In this document: piece by piece, positions 30,295 to 37,154 of the stretch | Layout: each line of letters opens with the position of its first letter | How positions within the stretch are numbered: the stretch's first letter is position 1 | DNA from: Hyphomicrobiales bacterium | GTDB lineage: Bacteria; Pseudomonadota; Alphaproteobacteria; Rhizobiales; Rhizobiaceae | DNA length: 64,000 nucleotides | Assembly (NCBI GenBank): GCA_017305935.1 | Contig: JAFKJU010000005.1 | Location: 248,001-312,000 of the forward strand | Reading direction: 5' to 3' | Notes under the pieces: generated by a model | The model's input: only the letters and a program-made list of their open reading frames with translations | Told to the model about the DNA's origin: nothing | The model's database searches: none | Translations under genes and position numbers: made by a program

Positions 30295-30561
30295 TCAATG
30301 CAGGATGAATTCGCCCTTCAGCGCCCGCCATTCGCCGGCGGAGATCAGCCTGCGGTGAACGTAACGCACCGAATGCAGCGGCCCTTCCAGCGTTTCCTCC
30401 CAGAATTTCAGGAAATGGCGCATTTCCGGAAAGTCCGGAGCGAGGTCGTAATGCTGCCAGACATAGGTCTGGAGGATCGCCGGATGGTCCGGCATACGGT
30501 AGAGGATATGGGCCGTGGTTACCCCGTAGCCCTTCAGTTGCAGTTCCATGTCCTTACTCAT
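30295..30561 (-). CDS. usg: Usg family protein
   Basis: An 88-residue protein typical of alphaproteobacteria: SKDMELQLKGYGVTTAHILYRMPDHPAILQTYVWQHYDLAPDFPEMRHFLKFWEETLEGPLHSV is the conserved body. The name is historical and says nothing of function, which is not established. The ATG at 30561 is chosen because the conserved sequence starts there; the open frame upstream is the leader. It has its own strong promoter. Confidence 0.85.
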   Translation of the reverse strand: MSKDMELQLKGYGVTTAHILYRMPDHPAILQTYVWQHYDLAPDFPEMRHFLKFWEETLEGPLHSVRYVHRRLISAGEWRALKGEFILH

Positions 30562-30651
30562 GACGGCCTCGCTTTCAAAGTTGCCGCAGTCGTGGGCTGC
30601 ATCCTTGAAAGAGAACACGAACACGGTTAACCGAAGCTTTACACTAGGACC

Positions 30652-30680
30652 ATAATAGCACATTTAACGTTTGAATTCAA
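30652..30680 (-). promoter_or_regulatory. Strong sigma-70 promoter for usg
   Basis: On the minus strand TTGAAT (complement of 30675-30680), exactly 17 bases, TATTAT (complement of 30652-30657). The leader would be about 84 bases. The -35 overlaps a 12-base palindrome TTTGAATTCAAA (30670-30681) and abuts a small hairpin, AATGCT-GCCA-AGCATT on the minus strand (30680-30695). Confidence 0.7.
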
Positions 30681-30718
30681 ATGCTTGGCAGCATTCATTT
30701 GAGAGTGCTGCAAGGTGC

Positions 30719-31549
30719 TCAGCGCTTGAGATGACGGGTCAATCGCGCCTCGATCGCCGCCCAGGCATGGCGTAGCAGCTCAACGATCGAGAGATAGAAG
30801 ATCGCTGCCCAGAGATAGGCCTGGTAGTCGAAGGTGCGCGAGAAGACGTAGCGCGTCTGGCCCATGAGGTCGAGCACTGTGACGACGGCGACGATGGCCG
30901 AGCCCTTGATCATCAGGATGATCTCGTTGCCATAGGGGCGCAGCGCCACGATCAGCGCCTGCGGCAGCACGATCTTGCGGAAGGTGACCGAGGCGGGCAG
31001 GCCGAGCGATTGCGCGCCTTCGAATTGTCCCTTGGGCACGCTGAGGATCGCGCCGCGTAGGATTTCCGCCTGATAGGCGGCGGTGTTCAGCATCATCGAC
31101 AGCATGCCGCAATACCAGGCCTCGCGGAAGAACCACCACAAGCCGACCGCTTCCAGTTGCGGTCGGAAACTGCCGAAGCCGTAGTAGATCAGATAAAGCT
31201 GCGCCAGAAGCGGCGTGCCGCGAAAGACGTAGACATAGCCGTAGGCCAGCGCGTTGAGGAAGCGATTGCTCGACATGCGGGCGAAGGCGATCGGCAGCGA
31301 CAGCAGAGCCCCCAGCGCCAGCGAAACTCCGACCAGCGACAGCGTCACCCACAGGCCGGACAGATAGCGCGGCCCGTAGCGGGTGAATTTTTCGACGTCC
31401 CAGCCGGAGACGATCATGTAGACAAGGGCGACGCCAAGCAGGGCCCACAGCGTCAGCAGCACGACGCCGGTGATGCGGCTGGCGCTGACCGGCTTTATCG
31501 CCACCGCCGGCGCCGGGCGCGGCGGGATCAGTTCCTGAACATAGCTCAT
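30719..31549 (-). CDS. Polar amino-acid ABC transporter permease (HisM/ArtM type)
   Basis: An inner-membrane permease of 276 residues with about five helices and the HisM-type signature: RYGPRYLSGLWVTLSLVGVSLALGALLSLPIAFAR, YVYVFRGTPLLAQLYLIYYG and the EAA loop EILRGAILSVPKGQFEGAQSLGLPASVTFRKIVLPQ. A 40-residue N-terminal extension precedes the first helix region. It overlaps the upstream permease gene by four bases (ATGA), fixing the start at 31549. Confidence 0.93.
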   Translation of the reverse strand: MSYVQELIPPRPAPAVAIKPVSASRITGVVLLTLWALLGVALVYMIVSGWDVEKFTRYGPRYLSGLWVTLSLVGVSLALGALLSLPIAFARMSSNRFLNALAYGYVYVFRGTPLLAQLYLIYYGFGSFRPQLEAVGLWWFFREAWYCGMLSMMLNTAAYQAEILRGAILSVPKGQFEGAQSLGLPASVTFRKIVLPQALIVALRPYGNEIILMIKGSAIVAVVTVLDLMGQTRYVFSRTFDYQAYLWAAIFYLSIVELLRHAWAAIEARLTRHLKR

Positions 31550-32349
31550 CGGCGTTTCTCCGAGCGATAAGCCCATTTTTCGATATGGCGCAATCCGTAG
31601 GAGGAAATGATCGCCAGCAGCAGGAACAGGATGCAGGCCAGTACATAGAAGAAGAAGGCTTCCTTGCTGACCTTGGCGGCGACGCCGGTCTGGCGAAGGA
31701 TATCGGAAAGGCCGATGATCGAGACGAGGGCGGTGTCCTTCAGCAGGTTCATCCAGAGATTGCCGAGGCCGGGCAGGGCGATGCGCACGAGCTGCGGCAG
31801 GATGACCAGCCCCATGGTGTGGGCGCGGCGCAGGCCCAGCGCATCGCCGGCCTCGTATTGCCCGTAAGGGATCGCCTTGAAGGCCGAGAGCAACACTTCC
31901 GAGCAATAGGACGAGAACACCACCGACAACGCCACCATGCCGGCGAAGAAGGCGTTGATCTCGATGCGCTCGTCATACCCCAGCGCGGCGAAGGCGGACT
32001 GGATAAGGATCTGTGCGCCGTAATAGACGATGAACAGCGTCAGCAGTTCCGGCAGGCCGCGGAAGATGGTGGTGTAGATGCCGGCTGCCAGCCGCAGCAC
32101 CTTGTCCTCCGCTTGCAGCGCCAGCGCCATGAAGAACCCGATGGCGAGGCCCAGCGGCAAGGTCGCCAGCGCCAGCGATATCGTCACCTTGACGCCGAAG
32201 GCGATCTCGTCACCCCAGCCGGCATCGCCGCAGGCCACCACCGTCGAGGAACCGAACAGGCTGAACACGCCCACCGGACCGCAGAACGGATCGAAAACAT
32301 AGGAAATCCAGGCCCAGAACGAGCCCAAGGCGGAGAACGGTCCGCTCAT
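31546..32349 (-). CDS. Polar amino-acid ABC transporter permease (HisQ/ArtQ type)
   Basis: The second permease of the importer, 267 residues, about five helices, with the EAA motif EVLLSAFKAIPYGQYEAGDALGLRRAHTMGLVILPQ and IFRGLPELLTLFIVYYGAQ. The N-terminal 50 residues contain a loop with two cysteines (FCGPVG, VACGDAGW). It forms a heterodimer channel with the downstream permease. It is separated from the binding-protein gene by 114 bases that hold a large hairpin. Confidence 0.93.
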   Translation of the reverse strand: MSGPFSALGSFWAWISYVFDPFCGPVGVFSLFGSSTVVACGDAGWGDEIAFGVKVTISLALATLPLGLAIGFFMALALQAEDKVLRLAAGIYTTIFRGLPELLTLFIVYYGAQILIQSAFAALGYDERIEINAFFAGMVALSVVFSSYCSEVLLSAFKAIPYGQYEAGDALGLRRAHTMGLVILPQLVRIALPGLGNLWMNLLKDTALVSIIGLSDILRQTGVAAKVSKEAFFFYVLACILFLLLAIISSYGLRHIEKWAYRSEKRR

Positions 32350-32408
32350 ACCATATATCCCCTTTGCGGTTGGGTCCGCATTTTGATTGATCTTTCTCTC
32401 TCATACGC

Positions 32409-32439
32409 CGATGGCGGAAGATTGCATCTCCCGCCATCG
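32409..32439 (-). promoter_or_regulatory. Stable intercistronic hairpin between binding-protein and permease genes
   Basis: On the minus-strand transcript CGATGGCGGGAGA and TCTTCCGCCATCG pair over 13 positions (one G-U) around a five-base loop. No T run follows, so it looks like an mRNA-stabilising or attenuating stem rather than a full terminator. Such stems between binding-protein and membrane genes are known to raise the amount of binding protein relative to permease. Confidence 0.7.
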
Positions 32440-32463
32440 AACGCTTGCTTCTTCGAAACCGAA

Positions 32464-33246
32464 TCAGCCGCCGTAGACGTCGAAATCGAAATACTTCTTG
32501 TTGATTTCCTCATACTTGCCGTTGGCGCGGATCGCCTTGATGGCCGCGTTGAACTTTTCACGCAGCGCGTCATCGCCCTTGCGGATGGCAATGCCGGCGC
32601 CCTGGCCGTTGATCTTGATGTCGATCGGCAGCGGCGCGAGCAGCTTGCAGCAAGCGCCGTCCGTGGTCTTCAGCCACTGCGACAGCACCACGATATCGTC
32701 GACCACGGCGTCGACGCGGCCATTGGCGATGTCGAGCTTGTATTCGTCGGCGGTCGGATAAAGCTTCGGCTCCGACTTCTTCATGTGGGCTTCGACGTAG
32801 TTGGCATGGGTGGTGCCGGACTGCACGCCGATCGTCTTGCCGGCCAGCGATTCTTCCGAGGCATCCTTCAGCGGCGAATCCTTGGGCACGACGATGGCCG
32901 GCGGTGTGTTGTAATACTTGTCGGTGAAATCGACCTTCTGCTTGCGCTCGTCGGTGATCGACATCGAGGCGATGATGGCGTCGAACTTCTTGGCCTGCAG
33001 GGCGGGGATGATGCCGTCCCAATCCTGGGTGACGAACTCACAGGTCACCTTCATTTCGTCGCAGAGCGCCTTGGCGATGTCGATGTCGAAGCCGGTCAGC
33101 GTGCCGTCGGATTCGAGGTTGTTGAAGGGCGGGTAGGCGCCTTCCGTCCCGATGATCACCTTTTCGCCCTCGGCAAGGGCGTTGCCGGCGAAAAGGGACA
33201 GGGCGGCGAGGGAGGCCGCAGCCAGAAGGCGAGTGGCGATACGCAT
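32464..33246 (-). CDS. Polar amino-acid ABC transporter substrate-binding protein
   Basis: A periplasmic solute-binding protein of the Lys/Arg/Orn family (SBP_bac_3), 260 residues. Signal peptide 1-25 (LFAGNALA), then VIIGTEGAYPPFNNLESDGTLTGFDIDIAKALCDEMKVTCEFV with the ligand-binding acidic and aromatic residues and the two cysteines of the family, and IIASMSITDERKQKVDFTDKYY. Specificity for a basic amino acid or opine is likely but not proven. It is the first gene of the operon; the ribosome site is GAGAGG. A weak promoter candidate is TTGCTT-17-AATATC (complement of 33328-33356). Confidence 0.93.
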   Translation of the reverse strand: MRIATRLLAAASLAALSLFAGNALAEGEKVIIGTEGAYPPFNNLESDGTLTGFDIDIAKALCDEMKVTCEFVTQDWDGIIPALQAKKFDAIIASMSITDERKQKVDFTDKYYNTPPAIVVPKDSPLKDASEESLAGKTIGVQSGTTHANYVEAHMKKSEPKLYPTADEYKLDIANGRVDAVVDDIVVLSQWLKTTDGACCKLLAPLPIDIKINGQGAGIAIRKGDDALREKFNAAIKAIRANGKYEEINKKYFDFDVYGG

Positions 33247-33577
33247 GGTGATCCTCTCTGTTGGCGGGCGCCGGGCGGTTCTTTTCTCCGGTCGCCAAAT
33301 GGGTGCGGGCTTGGACCCGCCGGTTACGATATTCCCGCGCCTTGCGAGAAAAGCAACAGAAAATAGGTCGCAGGCGAAAGCCGTCCACGCCGGTCCTGCA
33401 ACGATGCCAGAGGCCGTTTTGGGAACGATCGCGTCGCTTATGCGTTGGCCGTGACGCAAAATCGTCATTCATCGCCGGTTAAGTCGCCGTTCGATAGCCA
33501 TGAAGAGCGATCAAGAGAAAACCGCCGCGCGCAAGATGCGCGGCAGATGACGAACCTTCGCAAGAAGAGGAAGATAG
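33247..33577. other. Divergent intergenic region, binding protein and OmpA gene
   Basis: 331 bases without a gene. A weak minus-strand promoter candidate (33328-33356) serves the amino-acid transporter. On the plus side a small hairpin (CCGCGC...GCGCGG, about 33526-33544) and a good ribosome site (GAGGAAG) lie before the OmpA-family start. I see no convincing plus-strand -35/-10 pair. Confidence 0.4.
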
Positions 33578-35731
33578 ATGACGCTTCGATCCAGACTGTT
33601 CGCCGGTGTTGCCCTGCCGCTCCTGTCGGTGGCGATGACGGTCCAGCCGGTTTTAGCCGCCAACGGCCAGCAATCTTTCGAGCTCGCCCAGGCGAGCGAC
33701 GAGCAGCAGCCGCAAATCCTGCCCGAGGAGCAGCCGCAGGCTCAGACGGAAGAACAGCCTGCCGAACAGAAGCACAAGAAGCGGCACGCCGAAGAACAGG
33801 CCCCCGCCGAAGAGCAGGCCCCGCCGCAACCGGAACCCCAGGCGCCAGCCGAGCAGCCGGCCGCCGCGCCGCAGCCCGAAGCCCAGGCACCGGCCGAGCA
33901 GCCCTCCGCTGCGCCTCAGCCGGAAGCGGCTCCTGCCGAGCAGCCCGAACAGGCGGCGCCGCGCAAGCACAAGAAGCAGCCGGCCGAAGAGCAGGCGCCG
34001 GCGGTAGAACCGGCCGCGCCGCAGCCCGAGGCGCAGGCGCCCGCCGAACAGCCCGCTGCCGAGCCGCAGCCGGAAGCGGCCCCGGCCGAACAGCCACAGC
34101 AGGAAGAGCAGCCGACTCACAAACGCCACAAGCAGCAGGCCGAAGAGCAGCAGGAGCAAGCGCCGCAGCGCAAGCACAAGAAGCCCCAGCCGGAACCGGA
34201 GGCCCAGGCACCCGCCGCGCCGCAGCCGGCCGAACAGCCGCAAACGACCCCGGCCGATCAGCAACAGCCGGCCGCGCCGCAGCCCGAGACCCAGCAGCCC
34301 GCAGAGCAGCCACAGACGCCAGCGCCTGCCCAACCGACCCCCGAGCCGCAGACGCAGGGTGAAAACGGCGCTGCCGCGCCCGCCCCGGATGCAGCTGCCC
34401 AGCAGCCGCCGGCCCCGCCGATCGTCGACAAGCGCACGGTCGAGGAAAAGAAGGCGATTGCCGCCGATCCTTCGAAGACCGACGAGACCGTCGTCCTGCC
34501 GGTAAACAATGGCGCCGCCGTGCTCGACAGCGACAAGGATGCGGACAATCGCGGCGGCCAGTCCGCCCGCGACGAACGCCGCCGCCAGCGCGAAGCACAG
34601 CGCGGCGAGCAGGCCGCGCCCCCGCCGAAGAACGACGCCGAGGCTCAGGCCGCCGCGCCGCAGGTGAACGCGGAGCAGTTGCGCAAGCAGATCGAGGAAA
34701 AGGGCCAGCGCATCGACAAGGCCCCGCAATTTGCCCTTCCGGCCGTCATAGAGGGCGGTGCCGCCATGCAGTCGGGCGCCGACGGCCAGAATGCCGGTGG
34801 CGGTCGAGATCGCCGCAACCGTCAGGACGGAGAAAGCGGCAATACGACCATCAACAACACCACCAACACAACCAACAATGTCGTCATCCTGCAGCAGAAC
34901 GACAATCGCACCGTGCTGCGCGTCGACAACCACATGGTGGTGCGCGGCGACGATCGTCCGCGCCTCAGCCGCGACGCCGAGGAAACCCACTACGACCGCC
35001 TGCCGCGCGGCCGTTATCGCGAAACCATCGAGCGGCCGAATGGCGTGCGCCTGATCACCATCTACAATCAGTATGGCGATATCATCCAGCGCTCGCGCAT
35101 CGGCTCGGACGGCGAGGAATATCTGCTGGTATATGCTCCCGATGCCGACCGAGACCGTCCGCCTGTCGTCTATGACGCCGGTCGCGACTTGCCGCCGATG
35201 CGCCTGACGGTGCCGGTCGAGGACTACATCATCGACACATCGAGCGAGCCGGATCGCGACTACTACGACTTCCTCGCCGAGCCGCCGGTCGAGCGCGTCG
35301 AGCGCACCTATTCCATCGACGAGGTGAAGTATTCCGCTCGCCTGCGCGACAAGGTGCGTCGTATCGACCTCGATACCATCACCTTTGCCACCGGCAGCGC
35401 CGAGGTGCCGATGAGCCAGGCGCGCACGCTGCGCCAGGTGGCCGATGCGATCCAGAAGGTACTGAAGCGCGATCCGGGGGAGACCTTCCTGATCGAAGGC
35501 CATACGGATGCGGTGGGCTCCGACCAGTCGAACCTGATCCTCTCCGACAAGCGCGCCGACTCGGTCGCCTCTCTACTGACCGAGGTCTACGGCATCCCGC
35601 CGGAAAACATGACGACGCAGGGCTATGGCGAGCGTTACCTCAAGGTGCGCACGCAAGCCGCCGAGCAGCAGAACCGCCGCGTCACCATCCGCCGCGTGAC
35701 ACCGCTGGTCCGCCCGGTCGCCAAGAACTGA
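33578..35731 (+). CDS. OmpA-family outer-membrane protein with Pro/Gln-rich repeats and basic patches
   Basis: A 717-residue exported protein. Signal peptide about 1-28 (ending VLA), then a low-complexity region to about residue 285 built from Pro/Ala/Glu/Gln units (APAEQPAAAPQPEAQ) broken by four basic clusters of KHKK or THKRHK type. A middle region contains a short Asn/Thr tract (NTTINNTTNTTNN) and a beta-rich stretch. The last 130 residues form an OmpA-like peptidoglycan-binding domain: FATGSAEVPMSQARTLRQVADAI and IEGHTDAVGSDQSNLILSDKRADSV, with the Asp and Arg that grip diaminopimelate. It probably tethers the outer membrane to murein. Confidence 0.88.
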   Translation: MTLRSRLFAGVALPLLSVAMTVQPVLAANGQQSFELAQASDEQQPQILPEEQPQAQTEEQPAEQKHKKRHAEEQAPAEEQAPPQPEPQAPAEQPAAAPQPEAQAPAEQPSAAPQPEAAPAEQPEQAAPRKHKKQPAEEQAPAVEPAAPQPEAQAPAEQPAAEPQPEAAPAEQPQQEEQPTHKRHKQQAEEQQEQAPQRKHKKPQPEPEAQAPAAPQPAEQPQTTPADQQQPAAPQPETQQPAEQPQTPAPAQPTPEPQTQGENGAAAPAPDAAAQQPPAPPIVDKRTVEEKKAIAADPSKTDETVVLPVNNGAAVLDSDKDADNRGGQSARDERRRQREAQRGEQAAPPPKNDAEAQAAAPQVNAEQLRKQIEEKGQRIDKAPQFALPAVIEGGAAMQSGADGQNAGGGRDRRNRQDGESGNTTINNTTNTTNNVVILQQNDNRTVLRVDNHMVVRGDDRPRLSRDAEETHYDRLPRGRYRETIERPNGVRLITIYNQYGDIIQRSRIGSDGEEYLLVYAPDADRDRPPVVYDAGRDLPPMRLTVPVEDYIIDTSSEPDRDYYDFLAEPPVERVERTYSIDEVKYSARLRDKVRRIDLDTITFATGSAEVPMSQARTLRQVADAIQKVLKRDPGETFLIEGHTDAVGSDQSNLILSDKRADSVASLLTEVYGIPPENMTTQGYGERYLKVRTQAAEQQNRRVTIRRVTPLVRPVAKN

Positions 35732-35753
35732 TCTGCCGGGAACGTGATGCCCG

Positions 35754-36299
35754 TCACGAAGCGCCGCCGGTTTCCGGCGGCGTTTTTCGTCCCGGCAGAT
35801 TGACGGTAACGGCGATGAAATCGGCGATCGCCATGGTGTCGTCGAGATCGAAGACCGGCAGGTCGATATCTGCGACGGCATGATCGGCGGCGATGGCGAC
35901 GATATGGGGATCGCTCGGTGCCAGCGGCGTCCGGTTGCTGGCCTCCAGCCGCCGCGCCTCGATCTTAGGGATCGGCTCGCGCTTGTAGCCCTCGATCAGC
36001 ACCAGGTCGCAAGGGGCGAGGCGGGCAAGGATCTCCTCGAAACTCGGCTCCGGCGCGCCGCGCAATTCATGCATGATGGCATAGCGCGTTCCGGAGACGA
36101 TGGTGACCTCGTGCGCCCCGGCCTGTCGATGGCGGTAGCTGTCGGCGCCGACCTTGTCGATGTCGAAATCGTGGTGGGCGTGCTTGATGGTCGAGACCTG
36201 GAAACCCCTCCGGGTGAGTTCGGCGACGATGCGCACCGCAAGCCCCGTCTTGCCCGAATTCTTCCAGCCGGAAATGCCGAAAATGCGACGCTCGGTCAT
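35754..36299 (-). CDS. mobB: Molybdopterin-guanine dinucleotide biosynthesis protein B
   Basis: A 181-residue GTP-binding protein that assists MobA in loading guanine nucleotide onto molybdopterin. The P-loop is GISGWKNSGKTGLAVRI (about 8-24), followed by STIKHAHHDFDID with the conserved His-Asp region. The last eight codons (PPETGGAS) coincide with the terminator hairpin of the convergent OmpA gene. The start overlaps the mobA stop by four bases, so mobA-mobB are coupled. Confidence 0.93.
   Translation of the reverse strand: MTERRIFGISGWKNSGKTGLAVRIVAELTRRGFQVSTIKHAHHDFDIDKVGADSYRHRQAGAHEVTIVSGTRYAIMHELRGAPEPSFEEILARLAPCDLVLIEGYKREPIPKIEARRLEASNRTPLAPSDPHIVAIAADHAVADIDLPVFDLDDTMAIADFIAVTVNLPGRKTPPETGGAS
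35762..35787 (+). terminator. Rho-independent terminator of the OmpA-family gene
   Basis: CGCCGCCGG and CCGGCGGCG form a nine-base-pair stem around TTT, followed directly by TTTTT. It starts 30 bases past the OmpA-family stop and lies wholly inside the last codons of the convergent mobB gene. Confidence 0.85.
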
Positions 36300-36913
36300 G
36301 CCATGCCTCGTTCCAGAAATTGCTGTGCCCGTGCGAAATCCGCAGGCGTATTGACATTGAAGAAGGGATCGAGCCCGCTGGGAAGCTCTGCGAATTCGAC
36401 AATCCGCGCATTGTGGCGATCGAGAAAGCCGCGAATGCTGCGGCGCTCGTCATCCAGCACGAAGCGGCGCAGATCGTTCGCCAGCGCCACCGGCCAGAGT
36501 CCGAAAACCGGATGATCGCGCCCTTGCGAGGCCGCGACTGCGATTGTCTCGTCGCCGTCGAGGGCATCCGCCAGCCGCGCCGCGAGATCGGCGGGAAAGA
36601 AGGGACTGTCGACCGGAACGGTCAGCACATGCGTCGCATCGGGGCCGAGCCGCGCCTCCAGCCCCGCGAGAATGCCGGCGAGCGGCCCGAGATGGCCGGT
36701 CAGGCTGTCGGGAAGGCGGGGCAGGCCGCTGTCAAGTTCAGGCGGGCCGTTCAGCGCCAGAGACGTCACCTGTGGCCGTAGCCGTGCCGTGATGTGGCCG
36801 AGCAGCGTCGTGCCGCCGAAGGCCAGCAGTGCCTTGTCGCTTCCCATGCGGCGCGATTGGCCGCCGGCCAGGATCAGGCCGGGCGGCTTATGCAGCAAGT
36901 TCTGTTTCACCAT
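36296..36913 (-). CDS. mobA: Molybdenum cofactor guanylyltransferase
   Basis: It transfers GMP from GTP to molybdenum-molybdopterin, forming the guanine dinucleotide cofactor used by DMSO-reductase-type enzymes. 205 residues with the nucleotide-binding motif LILAGGQSRRMGSDKALL (about 14-31) and the metal-binding PVDSPFFPADLAARL. First gene of the mobA-mobB pair; moaA of the same pathway lies 4 kb away. Confidence 0.94.
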   Translation of the reverse strand: MVKQNLLHKPPGLILAGGQSRRMGSDKALLAFGGTTLLGHITARLRPQVTSLALNGPPELDSGLPRLPDSLTGHLGPLAGILAGLEARLGPDATHVLTVPVDSPFFPADLAARLADALDGDETIAVAASQGRDHPVFGLWPVALANDLRRFVLDDERRSIRGFLDRHNARIVEFAELPSGLDPFFNVNTPADFARAQQFLERGMA

Positions 36914-36985
36914 ACCCCCTCGATTTTATGGATGGCGCAGACGGAAAACTTTTTGTCGGCTTTGGCCGAAGCATCGGCCATGTCG

Positions 36986-37016
36986 GCAAAAGCTCTTTTA
37001 AAACAAAAGCTTTTGC
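36986..37016. repeat. AT-rich inverted repeat ahead of the chemoreceptor gene
   Basis: GCAAAAGC and GCTTTTGC, eight bases each, with a 15-base spacer; the right half sits in a perfect 12-base palindrome, CAAAAGCTTTTG (37004-37015). It lies in the 241-base gap between the divergent mobA and chemoreceptor genes. Operator, hairpin or chance are all possible. Confidence 0.35.
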
Positions 37017-37154
37017 AAGAATTTTTAATCCTTCCTCAATTCTCTTGGCGCAGCCTCGCTGCATCGCTCTTGCATGAGGCAAGATCTGACTGGATCCGCT
37101 TGGGCCGAGCGATGATCTCCCGGCTCCGGATCATGCGTCGGCAGAGGTCACCCC

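Noticed and set aside
33445-34362. Arg/Ala-rich frame overlapping the OmpA gene on the same strand
   Set aside because: It is an out-of-frame reading of the Pro/Gln repeat region.
37030-37065. Sigma-54 promoter before the chemoreceptor
   Set aside because: TTGGCGCAGCCTCGCTGCA looked similar, but the GG-to-GC distance is wrong.
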